DNA of 6,969 bases from JACQNR01 sp049515175 (lineage in GTDB: Bacteria > Acidobacteriota > Terriglobia > UBA7540). A model generated the notes under the pieces. The model was given only the letters and a program-made list of their open reading frames with translations, had not been told where the DNA came from and searched no databases. The stretch spans positions 1 through 6,969 of the forward strand of contig JBEKUI010000243.1 of the NCBI GenBank assembly GCA_049515175.1. Reading direction: 5' to 3'. A program made the translations under genes and the position numbers. Shown here in pieces: positions 1-6,290 of the stretch; position 1 is the stretch's first letter; every line of letters begins with the position of its first letter.

Positions 1-1
1 G

Positions 2-673
2 ACGTGCGTGTGGGGGTCAGGGCGGACCGACGCGGGGGTCCACGCACTGGGCCAGGTCGCCAACTTCAAGACCGCCTGCCCCATACCCTGCGAAAACCTC
101 GTCAACGCGTTGAACGATCTCCTGCCCCCCTCCGTGCGCGTCAAAGAAGCCGCGGAGACCAGTGACGACTTTCACGCCCGCCACCACGCCCGGTCGAAAA
201 CCTATCGATATCGAATCCTGACGGCGCCGGTCTGTTCCCCGTTCCTTTGGCGGTTCGTGTGCCACCACCCTTTCCCGCTCGATGCCGGGGCGATGGCCGA
301 GGCCGCGCGGCATTTTGAAGGCACGCACGACTTCACCGCATTCGCGGCAGTCGGAGGAGAGAAGGGAGTCAGTGACAGGGACTCAGAAGCTGTCAGTCCG
401 GGAGGGTCGCGCGAAACTGGAAGTGAGATGGTGCGAACAGTCTTCTCCTCGCGCCTGACTCAACGGCCGAAGACTTCGATGTTGATCTACCAGGTTTCAG
501 GCAATGGATTCCTGCACCACATGGTTCGGAACATGGTGGGCACGTTAATGGAGGTGGGGCGGGGAAGGCTCGTGCCCGCGGATATCCCTCGAATCTTGAA
601 AGCGCGTGACCGCACTCTCGCCGGACCGACCGCTCCTGCCGCGGGGCTCTGTTTGATCAAAGTCGATTACTAG
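2..673 (+). CDS. truA: tRNA pseudouridine synthase A (TruA), 5' end cut by the window
   Basis: TruA converts uridines 38-40 in the anticodon arm of many tRNAs to pseudouridine, in the cytoplasm. The visible part begins at residue T (codon 2-4) and gives 223 residues. The catalytic motif GRTDAGVHA is near the start, with the catalytic Asp codon at 29-31. Later hallmarks are RSKTYRYRI, the HDFTAFAA stretch, VRTVFSS, and the C-terminal block NGFLHHMVRNMVGTL. The reading frame is open to the left edge, so roughly the first 45-50 residues of a usual 245-270 aa protein are missing. The GTG at 8 should not be taken as the start. Odd point: about 25 residues separate DFTAFAA from VRTVFSS. This loop is long, rich in G, S, E and D, and encoded by repeat-like DNA (367-397). 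The family assignment is secure. Folding and activity with this loop are inferred from the intact motifs on both sides. Confidence 0.95.
   Translation, partial: TCVWGSGRTDAGVHALGQVANFKTACPIPCENLVNALNDLLPPSVRVKEAAETSDDFHARHHARSKTYRYRILTAPVCSPFLWRFVCHHPFPLDAGAMAEAARHFEGTHDFTAFAAVGGEKGVSDRDSEAVSPGGSRETGSEMVRTVFSSRLTQRPKTSMLIYQVSGNGFLHHMVRNMVGTLMEVGRGRLVPADIPRILKARDRTLAGPTAPAAGLCLIKVDY
367..397 (+). repeat. Repeat-like segment inside truA
   Basis: This segment contains the direct repeat GTCAGT (368-373 and 392-397), the inverted pair TGACAG (373-378) / CTGTCA (390-395), and a second inverted pair GAGTC (366-370) / GACTC (380-384). It lies in frame and encodes part of an extra loop in TruA between two conserved blocks. 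The internal symmetry and the position in a variable loop suggest a small dispersed repeat that entered the gene without breaking it. No second copy was noticed elsewhere in this window, so membership of a genomic family is unproven. Chance symmetry in a low-complexity loop is the alternative. Confidence 0.35.
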
Positions 674-694
674 CCGCGCGGAGTCGCCGTCGTT

Positions 695-723
695 TGGACA
701 TCGCGCGGGGGTTTGAGTAGAAT
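695..723 (+). promoter_or_regulatory. Sigma-70-like promoter for the 806-2363 unit
   Basis: TGGACA (695-700) matches the -35 consensus at 5 of 6 bases. TAGAAT (718-723) matches the -10 consensus at 5 of 6. The spacer is exactly 17 bases. Transcription would begin near 730, giving a leader of about 75-85 bases before the small Cys-rich gene. The arms CCGCGCG (674-680) and CGCGCGG (702-708) could form a 7-bp hairpin across the -35 region just after the truA stop. No T-tract follows, so a terminator is not supported. Confidence 0.5.
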
Positions 724-805
724 GAATCGGGGGCAGCCGACACGAGGTCGATGAGAGCTGAAGGTTGACCACAAACAATCGGCCGCCGACCAAGGACGCT
801 TCGAG

Positions 806-1084
806 GTGACGGAATTGAGCGCAGACACCATCAAGTTTCGCGAGAAGAAACCCGGGCAGCGCGCCTGCGACGTAAAGGACGAGAAGGGCAAGCTGTGCGT
901 CGGGCATTTGAAACTCTGGGCCGCGCCCAGCGAAGAAGCCATTCAGGCGGCGGGAAAGGGTGTAGACATCTACCGCTGCGAGCGCTGCCACGCGCTTTAC
1001 CGCCCTGCGTCGGGCGACGATTCGAGCGCCGGCCTCCGTTACGAGAAGCGGTCGGTGAACGTCCTGGGCGATTTCAGTCGGTGA
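806..1084 (+). CDS. Small conserved-type protein with a four-cysteine, probably zinc-binding site
   Basis: I do not recognise a named family. The 92-residue product has cysteines at 21, 31, 58 and 61, the last two as YRCERCHALYRP. Two Cys-X2-Cys-like halves of this kind are typical of a small zinc ribbon, and His34 and His62 lie nearby. There is no signal peptide or membrane segment, so it should be cytoplasmic. Start choice is open. GTG at 806 gives MTELSADTI, but it has little Shine-Dalgarno sequence upstream. TTG at 815 is preceded by GAGGTG (803-808) at suitable spacing and would give an 89-residue protein starting at the Leu before SADTI. The coding frame opens at 755 with no better start. 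A promoter sits at 695-723. The acyltransferase-like gene begins 49 bases downstream and may be co-transcribed. A redox or nucleic-acid-binding role is possible but cannot be assigned. Confidence 0.72.
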   Translation: MTELSADTIKFREKKPGQRACDVKDEKGKLCVGHLKLWAAPSEEAIQAAGKGVDIYRCERCHALYRPASGDDSSAGLRYEKRSVNVLGDFSR

Positions 1085-1133
1085 CGCTGGCTCGACCTTG
1101 CGTGGACGTTCCGGGTCGCTCCCAACCCTGGGA

Positions 1134-2363
1134 ATGGCCATTAATAACGACCTCATCTACGACTGGAACCGCGTCCCCGGAGCGGAACTGAGTCTTTCGG
1201 GGCGGCCGATGCTGGACGATGAGACGTTGCGCGACGGCCTCCAGTCGCCCTCTGTGCTCGATCCGCCCATAGAGAAGAAACTTCAGATTCTCCATCTCAT
1301 GAATGACCTCGGAATCGACTCGGTCGATCTGGGTCTGCCGGGGGCGGGCTCGCACGTCAAGGCCGACGTCCTGCGACTGGTGCAGGAGATTACCGCGTGC
1401 AAGCTCCGCGTCCGGCCCAATTGTGCGGCGCGCACCACCGAGGCGGATATTCGACCCATTGCTGAGATTTCCGAAGCAACGGGCCTCCCGGTTGAGGTCG
1501 CGATGTTCCTCGGCTCGAGTCCGATTCGCCAGTATGCGGAAGACTGGACCTTGGATTTCCTTTTACGAACCACCGAGCACGCTGTCAGCTTCGCGTGCCG
1601 CCTGGGCCTGCCGGTCATGTATGTGACCGAGGATACGACGCGGGGGCGGCCGGAAGTCATCAAAAAGCTTTACACCACCGCCATCGAATGCGGGGCGAAG
1701 GCCATTGTGGTTTGCGACACGGTCGGGCACGCGACGCCCGCTGGCGTAAAAGCGCTGCTCAACTTCGTGCGCGAAGAGGTGATAAAACCGGCGGGCGCAG
1801 CGGTCCGCCTCGACTGGCACGGGCACTCGGATCGCGGCTTGGCGGTGGCCAATTCTCTTGCCGCTCTGGAGGCGGGAGCCGAGCAGGTGCACGGCACAGC
1901 GCTGGGGATTGGCGAACGCGTGGGCAATACGCCCATGGACCAGTTGCTGGTTAACCTGCGGCTGATGGGAGCGATCGATCGCGACTTACATAAGCTGCGG
2001 GAGTATTGCGCGGTGGTCTCGGAAGCAGTGGGCGTGCCCATCCCGCCGAACTATCCGGTCATGGGCGAAGACGCTTTTCGGACCGCCACGGGAGTTCACG
2101 CCGCCGCCGTGATCAAGGCATTCCGGAAGAATGACATCGAACTTGCCAACCAGGTCTATTCCGGGGTGCCATCGCACTGGTTCGGGATTGACCAGAAGAT
2201 CGAAATCGGCCCGATGAGCGGGAAGTCGAATGTCATCTACTGGCTCGAAAAGCACGGGTTCGCGCCCGCGGACGGTCTGGTGGAGCGAATCTTCGCGCGC
2301 GCCAAGCAGGCCAACCGTGTGTTGAAGGACGAAGAAATCCTGGCCATCTGCCGCGAAGGCTAA
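1134..2363 (+). CDS. LeuA/homocitrate-synthase-like DRE-TIM enzyme, no regulatory domain
   Basis: This 409-residue protein belongs to the HMGL-like (DRE-TIM metallolyase) family, whose synthase branch condenses an acyl-CoA with a 2-oxo acid. Residues 29-35 read DETLRDG, carrying the catalytic Arg33 and metal ligand Asp34. HGH at 229-231 supplies the metal-binding histidines, followed by SDRGLAVANSLAA. GIGERVGN at 258-265 is the signature shared by 2-isopropylmalate, homocitrate and citramalate synthases. TGVH (His322) and the later IEIGPMSGKSN stretch match the LeuA/NifV C-terminal subdomains. The protein ends at ICREG, so the roughly 120-residue allosteric dimer domain of standard LeuA is missing. 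The length is close to that of NifV or Lys20. ATG at 1134 is preferred because the family's fold starts soon after it; TTG at 1098 is possible but lacks support. The substrate cannot be told from sequence alone. 2-Isopropylmalate, homocitrate, citramalate or Re-citrate synthase activity are all open. Confidence 0.88.
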   Translation: MAINNDLIYDWNRVPGAELSLSGRPMLDDETLRDGLQSPSVLDPPIEKKLQILHLMNDLGIDSVDLGLPGAGSHVKADVLRLVQEITACKLRVRPNCAARTTEADIRPIAEISEATGLPVEVAMFLGSSPIRQYAEDWTLDFLLRTTEHAVSFACRLGLPVMYVTEDTTRGRPEVIKKLYTTAIECGAKAIVVCDTVGHATPAGVKALLNFVREEVIKPAGAAVRLDWHGHSDRGLAVANSLAALEAGAEQVHGTALGIGERVGNTPMDQLLVNLRLMGAIDRDLHKLREYCAVVSEAVGVPIPPNYPVMGEDAFRTATGVHAAAVIKAFRKNDIELANQVYSGVPSHWFGIDQKIEIGPMSGKSNVIYWLEKHGFAPADGLVERIFARAKQANRVLKDEEILAICREG

Positions 2364-2402
2364 TGACAAATTTCGTTGTGTCGATGGCAGGAGAAGCGTA
2401 CG

Positions 2403-2459
2403 ATGCGCACGAGCAAAAGGTCCCAAAAGGAAATTCTGGCTGATACAGTTGAGGCGTAA
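2403..2459 (+). CDS. Possible 18-residue small ORF before the dehydrogenase
   Basis: ATG at 2403 follows a strong Shine-Dalgarno sequence, AGGAGA (2389-2394), by eight bases. It encodes MRTSKRSQKEILADTVEA and stops with TAA five bases before the dehydrogenase ATG at 2465. That geometry would allow translational coupling or a leader-peptide role. A second, overlapping frame in the same gap starts at 2363, where TAATG overlaps the stop of the upstream gene, and encodes 26 residues up to 2443. At most one is likely to be real, and neither resembles a protein I know. Chance is a serious alternative at this length. Confidence 0.25.
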   Translation: MRTSKRSQKEILADTVEA

Positions 2460-2464
2460 GTCCG

Positions 2465-3463
2465 ATGAAGACAATCATCTTGGAACAGCCGGGCCAATTT
2501 ACATTCACTGAAACCGAGCCGCCGGGCGCGCCGGGACCGGGTGAAGTACTGGTCAGGGTATTGACGGTCGGCATCTGCGGCACCGATCTCCACGCCTTCG
2601 AAGGCACGCAGCCGTTTTTCACATATCCGCGCATTCTCGGGCATGAGCTTGCGGTGGAGGTTGTCGAGACCGGCGACGCTGTCGGCAACTTCAAGCCTGG
2701 CGACCTCTGTGCGGTGAACCCGTACATGACCTGCGGCGAGTGCGCGGCTTGCTTGAGCGGGCGGACGAACTGCTGCGCGAAGATGCGCGTCATCGGGGTT
2801 CACACCGATGGCGGCATGCGTGACCGCATTCTTCTGCCGGCGAAACAGATGTACAAGTGCGAGAAGCTGCCGCCGGAGCAGGTTCCGCTGGTGGAGACGC
2901 TTGCCGTCGGCATCCACGCCGTGGGGCGCGCGGCGGCGCAGCCGGGCGAGCGCGGGATCGTCGTGGGCGCCGGTCCCATCGGGCTGTCGGTGATCGAGTT
3001 CTTGCGGCTGGCCGGCGCCGATATCGCCGTGGTGGAGAAGATGCCGGAGCGGCTCGCATTCGCGGCCAGGCACTATGGCTTGAGACGCTATTATCCCTCC
3101 CACGAGGAAGCGCGGCAGGAAGAGCCGTCGATGCTGGTGTTTGACTGCACCGGCGACCGGGGCTCCATGGAGCAATCCATTCATCTGCTTCAGCAGGGCG
3201 GCAAGCTCATTTTCGTCGGGCTGATCAACGACCACGTTTCCTTATTCGACCCGGACATCCACCGCCGCGAGGCCACCATCCTGGCAAGTCGCAACAGCAC
3301 TTCGGCCGAGCACCATCGGGTGCTCCAGTCGATGGAGAGCGGGCAGATCGATATCGGGGCGTGGCCCACCGAGTTCGCCCGCCGCACCATCATGCACCAG
3401 CGATTTCCAGCGTGGCTTCGTCGGGAAGCCGGCGTGGTCAAGGCTGTGGTCGACTGGTCGTGA
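2465..3463 (+). CDS. Zinc-dependent medium-chain dehydrogenase, RspB/YjjN-like
   Basis: This is a 332-residue member of the zinc alcohol dehydrogenase (MDR) superfamily, which oxidises a secondary alcohol or sugar-type hydroxyl using NAD(P). Cys38 (GICGTD), His60-Glu61 (GHE) and Glu144 (VETLAVG) are the catalytic-zinc ligands. Cys90, Cys93, Cys96 and Cys103 form the structural-zinc lobe (CGECAACLSGRTNC). The Rossmann motif GAGPIG is at 168-173. The acidic Glu191 at the end of the second strand points to NAD rather than NADP. The layout, including the GVHTDGG stretch at 111-117 and the ILASRNS region near the C-terminus, is closest to the RspB/L-galactonate-oxidoreductase branch, by my reading. 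The substrate is unknown. ATG at 2465 has GAGG at 2451-2454, ten bases upstream. The gene follows the acyltransferase-like gene after 101 bases, so read-through transcription is plausible. All metal and cofactor residues are present. Confidence 0.9.
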   Translation: MKTIILEQPGQFTFTETEPPGAPGPGEVLVRVLTVGICGTDLHAFEGTQPFFTYPRILGHELAVEVVETGDAVGNFKPGDLCAVNPYMTCGECAACLSGRTNCCAKMRVIGVHTDGGMRDRILLPAKQMYKCEKLPPEQVPLVETLAVGIHAVGRAAAQPGERGIVVGAGPIGLSVIEFLRLAGADIAVVEKMPERLAFAARHYGLRRYYPSHEEARQEEPSMLVFDCTGDRGSMEQSIHLLQQGGKLIFVGLINDHVSLFDPDIHRREATILASRNSTSAEHHRVLQSMESGQIDIGAWPTEFARRTIMHQRFPAWLRREAGVVKAVVDWS

Positions 3464-3661
3464 CGGCCTCCGCCCGCTTAACTTCCCCCTAGGGTCCAAA
3501 AACTCAACTCAGGGTTACCCGCCTTTTCGAGGTGTTTTGTTAATGCGCGTTCACGCCTCAAGTAGTTCGCGTCTCGGCACAACCCCCAACACAGATTTAA
3601 GACATTACCCAGCAGCGGTGGCTCTTGCCAAGAGGCCGCCGCTCACCCGACTATAGAGGGC
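3464..3661. other. 198-base intergenic region with no gene
   Basis: No convincing reading frame occurs here on either strand. The middle (about 3517-3545) is richer in T than its surroundings, but I could not pair credible -35 and -10 boxes. The last part carries the hairpin at 3614-3643. A TATAGA sequence (3652-3657) lies only four bases before the transporter start, too close for an ordinary leader. The gap most likely holds the end of the dehydrogenase transcript and the control region of the transporter. Confidence 0.6.
3614..3643 (+). promoter_or_regulatory. Strong RNA hairpin just upstream of the EamA transporter
   Basis: AGCGGTGG plus CTCTT (3614-3626) pairs with AAGAG (3630-3634) and CCGCCGCT (3636-3643). 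This gives 13 pairs including one G-U, with one bulged G (3635) and the three-base loop GCC. The hairpin ends 18 bases before the proposed start codon. No U-tract follows, so a classic intrinsic terminator is unlikely. It could be a leader structure that affects translation or stability, or a terminator of another kind for the upstream gene. I recognise no known riboswitch class. Confidence 0.5.
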
Positions 3662-4531
3662 TTGGTCCAACGATTCAAAGCCGAGTTCCTGCTCGCCCTG
3701 ACGGCCATGATCTGGGGCTCGACCTTCGTGATCGTCAAGGATGCCCTGACTCACGCAACGCCGCTGGCGTTCTTGGGAGTACGCTTTACGCTGGCCGGAA
3801 TCCTCCTCTTCATCTTCCTGAATCGCGGGCGCCCGAGCGCGACGGCGCTGGCGCGAGGCTTCTTACTCGGCGTTTTTCTTTTCGGTGGTTACGTCTTCCA
3901 AACCAGCGGGCTGCAGTACACAACACCCTCCAAGTCGGCGTTCATTACGGGATTCGCGGTGATTCTCGTGCCGTTCATTCAGGTGACTCAGGGTTTCCGC
4001 CTGCGCCTGGCGACGGTGGTGGGCGCTACGCTGGGATTGTTGGGGATTTATCTACTGGTTCTGCCGCGCGGGCTTACCGCAGTGAATCGCGGCGATATGC
4101 TGACGCTGATCGGAGCCTGCGCGTTTGCCGTACACATCGTTCTGGTGGCGGTTTATACGCGACGCCATCCCTTCCGCCAGCTCGTCTCGGTGCAGATTCT
4201 CACCGTGGGTTTGCTCGCCCTGTCTGCCTGGCCTCTGGGACTGCCTTTCCGCCTTAACTGGACGCTGAGGCTCGTAGCGGCGATCATCGTCACCGCTGTA
4301 TTCGCCACAGGAGTCGCCTTCTCCATTCAGAACTGGGCCCAGCAGTTTGCCGCTCCTGCCCACACGGCGCTCATTTTCGCATTGGAACCCGTTTTTGCGG
4401 CCCTGACCTCGCGCGTGGTGCTGGGAGAAAGACTGGGCGGCAGACTCCTCCTTGGCTCGGTCCTCATTCTAGCCGGCATGGTCATCTCGGAAATTTGGAG
4501 CGGCTCGGCCCCCGCGCCCGTCGAAGGCTGA
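3662..4531 (+). CDS. EamA-family (DMT superfamily) inner-membrane transporter
   Basis: The 289-residue product is almost entirely hydrophobic helices, consistent with ten membrane segments arranged as two EamA repeats (about 8-135 and 145-280). The first helix reads LTAMIWGSTFVIVKDAL, the typical DMT opening, and the second repeat ends with ALEPVFAALTSRVVLGERL, a strong EamA hallmark. Members export or exchange small metabolites such as amino acids or nucleotide-related compounds. The substrate cannot be predicted here. TTG at 3662 is the first start codon in this frame after the stop at 3563. AGAGGG lies directly before it, closer than a normal ribosome site, so the exact start is uncertain. 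The next in-frame ATG (3707) would cut into helix one. The gene has its own gap on both sides and is probably a single transcription unit. Confidence 0.9.
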   Translation: MVQRFKAEFLLALTAMIWGSTFVIVKDALTHATPLAFLGVRFTLAGILLFIFLNRGRPSATALARGFLLGVFLFGGYVFQTSGLQYTTPSKSAFITGFAVILVPFIQVTQGFRLRLATVVGATLGLLGIYLLVLPRGLTAVNRGDMLTLIGACAFAVHIVLVAVYTRRHPFRQLVSVQILTVGLLALSAWPLGLPFRLNWTLRLVAAIIVTAVFATGVAFSIQNWAQQFAAPAHTALIFALEPVFAALTSRVVLGERLGGRLLLGSVLILAGMVISEIWSGSAPAPVEG

Positions 4532-4622
4532 CCGGCGACTCAGGAGCTGCAAGTCCGTCATTCCACGTATTCCATCCAAATTCTTGAAGGAGTCTTGGGG
4601 CCGCGAGCTAACCCCGTGGCGG

Positions 4623-4649
4623 CTGACTGCGTCCAAAGCAGTGTATAAT
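4623..4649 (+). promoter_or_regulatory. Promoter of the HtrA-type protease gene
   Basis: TATAAT (4644-4649) is a perfect -10 box. The best upstream partner is CTGACT (4623-4628), four of six -35 bases with a short 15-base spacer. Transcription would start near 4656, about 46 bases before the ATG at 4702. The dyad ACTGC (4626-4630) / GCAGT (4638-4642) lies between the boxes and could be an operator. Because the -10 box ends in an ATG, any protein start there (4648) would lie inside the promoter and is rejected. Confidence 0.5.
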
Positions 4650-4701
4650 GAAAATTGGGCCAGCGACGGCCCTCAACTGCAACCAGGGGAGAAAGCACAG
4701 A

Positions 4702-6285
4702 ATGAGCATGAACGGGCGAAGATGGCTGCCAGCGGTGGTGATTGCGGCGACGCTGAGCCTTGGCATTTTGATTGGAACGGTGGTTTCTAACGGCGTTCGT
4801 GCCGCACGCGGTGGGGCCGCAGTGGCGCCTGACGCAACGCCGTTGCCGGCACCAGGCCCAGTGGAACTGTCTAATTCCTTTTCCCATGTGGCGGAAATCG
4901 TTGAGCCCGCGGTAGTCAACATCAACACCGAATCGGTGGTGCACATCAGCGGCCGCCGTTTCCACACCCCGGAGGACTCCCCGTTTGGGGATTTCTTTGA
5001 CCGCTTCTTCCAGAACGGCCCGGAGGGGCAGGGCAATCAGGAGTTCCGCCAGCCCAGCCTCGGGTCGGGCGTGCTTCTCGACAAGAACGGCTACATCCTG
5101 ACCAACTATCACGTCATCATGGCCCCCGGCGAAAACAAGCCGGTGGACAAGATCCGCGTCCGCCTGCACGGTGAGGACGATGCTTTCAAAGGCCATGAGG
5201 CCAAGATTATCGGCAAGGACCGGGAGACGGACCTGGCGGTCATCAAGATTGATGCTCAAAAGCCACTGGCTTTCGCCCAGTTCGGCGACTCCGACTCGAT
5301 GCGCGTCGGAGACTGGGTCCTGGCGGTCGGCAGCCCCTTCGGGTTGGATTCCACGGTCACCGCCGGCATCGTAAGCGCCAAGGGGCGGGATATCGAAGGG
5401 GGGCCGGAGGGCCAGTTCAAGCGCTATCTTCAGACGGACGCGGCGATCAATCCCGGCAACAGCGGGGGTCCGCTCGTGAACCTGGCGGGGCAGGTCATCG
5501 GAATCAACACGGCGATCGCCACCAACCGCGGCACTTATGACGGTGTCGGCTTTGCCGTTCCCTCCAACACGGCGCGCAAAATCTACAACCAGCTCATCTC
5601 GGCGGGGAGCGTTCGCCGCGGCGCAATTGGCATTACCTTCGTCAATCAGAACAATCCTGCGCTGCTGCGCAGTTTCGGCGCCGATCACGGTGTGGTGGTC
5701 AACAGCGTGGAATCAGACAGTCCGGCGGAACGCGCCGGCGTGCAACGCGGTGATGTGCTCACCGCAGTCAACGGCAGGGCCATCCACGGCGGCGACGAAC
5801 TGGTGGCCATCGTGGCGGAGACGGAAGTGGGCAAGAAGCTGAAGGTAGACCTGCTGCGCGACAAGAAACCCACGACGGCGGAGATCGAAGTGGGCGACCG
5901 CAGCAAGATTATCGGCCGCCTCCGTTCCAGCGACCAGGATGAAGGAGCCAACGACGAATCCGGCGAAGACACCGCGGGCGGCCTCTTCGGCATCTCCGCG
6001 CGCAATCTGACGCGTGAACAAGCGGGCGAGCTTACCGAACAGCTCCACCTGACCGGCGCGCAGGGCGTATTGATTACCGATGTCAAGTCCGGGGCTTTTG
6101 CTTCCGAACTCGGCATGCAGCGCGGCGACATCATCCTGAGCATCAATCATCAGCCGGTTCGCGGCGTCGAGGATGTTACGCGCTGGCAGACCAAGCTCAA
6201 ATCCGGGGATGACGTGCTCTTCCTCATCGCGCGGCGCACGCAGCGGACTTTCACAACCGTCTATTTGGCGGACCGACTGCCGTAA
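4702..6285 (+). CDS. Do-type periplasmic serine endoprotease with two PDZ domains (HtrA/DegP/DegQ-like)
   Basis: This 527-residue protease degrades or refolds damaged envelope proteins outside the inner membrane. An N-terminal basic stretch followed by a hydrophobic segment (about 9-28) is a signal sequence or membrane anchor. The trypsin-like domain has the triad His137 (TNYHVI), Asp177 (ETDLAVIK) and Ser254 (NPGNSGGPL). A long linker region before the barrel (about residues 85-115, rich in F, D and G) corresponds to the LA loop. PDZ1 spans about 305-405 and PDZ2 about 426-527, joined by an acidic linker. The length is slightly above the 450-500 of typical DegP. The start at 4702 is chosen for GGGGAG at 4686-4691 and the preceding promoter; ATG at 4708 is the alternative. 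The peptidoglycan-binding gene follows after five bases. All catalytic residues are intact. DegP, DegQ and DegS subtypes cannot be separated with confidence, though two PDZ domains exclude a DegS layout. Confidence 0.95.
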   Translation: MSMNGRRWLPAVVIAATLSLGILIGTVVSNGVRAARGGAAVAPDATPLPAPGPVELSNSFSHVAEIVEPAVVNINTESVVHISGRRFHTPEDSPFGDFFDRFFQNGPEGQGNQEFRQPSLGSGVLLDKNGYILTNYHVIMAPGENKPVDKIRVRLHGEDDAFKGHEAKIIGKDRETDLAVIKIDAQKPLAFAQFGDSDSMRVGDWVLAVGSPFGLDSTVTAGIVSAKGRDIEGGPEGQFKRYLQTDAAINPGNSGGPLVNLAGQVIGINTAIATNRGTYDGVGFAVPSNTARKIYNQLISAGSVRRGAIGITFVNQNNPALLRSFGADHGVVVNSVESDSPAERAGVQRGDVLTAVNGRAIHGGDELVAIVAETEVGKKLKVDLLRDKKPTTAEIEVGDRSKIIGRLRSSDQDEGANDESGEDTAGGLFGISARNLTREQAGELTEQLHLTGAQGVLITDVKSGAFASELGMQRGDIILSINHQPVRGVEDVTRWQTKLKSGDDVLFLIARRTQRTFTTVYLADRLP

Positions 6286-6290
6286 GGACG

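Noticed and set aside
1098..1133. A longer start (TTG at 1098) for the DRE-TIM enzyme
   Set aside because: The extra twelve residues have no family match, and ATG at 1134 gives an N-terminus of expected length.
545..1156. A 203-codon minus-strand frame across the truA end and the Cys-rich gene
   Set aside because: It overlaps conserved TruA C-terminal codons and a good plus-strand promoter. Its translation is Arg- and Pro-rich without motifs.
2360..3235. A 291-codon reading frame on the minus strand, opposite the dehydrogenase
   Set aside because: The plus-strand frame carries complete zinc and NAD motifs. The minus frame has no recognisable domain and is expected from third-position GC bias.
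3625..4257. A 210-codon plus-strand frame overlapping the EamA gene
   Set aside because: It lies out of frame with the clear membrane helices of the transporter, and its Arg-, Gly- and Ser-rich product looks like a frame shadow.
4597..4623. A terminator after the EamA gene formed by GCCGC (4600-4604) and GCGGC (4619-4623)
   Set aside because: The stem has only five pairs, competes with a GGGG/CCCC pairing, has no T-tract, and overlaps the protease -35 region.
4584..4790. A 68-codon frame starting before the protease
   Set aside because: It spans the promoter and the signal-sequence codons of the protease, uses a TTG without support, and has no recognisable product.
4558..5688. A 376-codon minus-strand frame opposite the HtrA gene
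   Set aside because: The plus strand encodes an intact catalytic triad and PDZ domains. The minus frame crosses the protease promoter and shows no domain.
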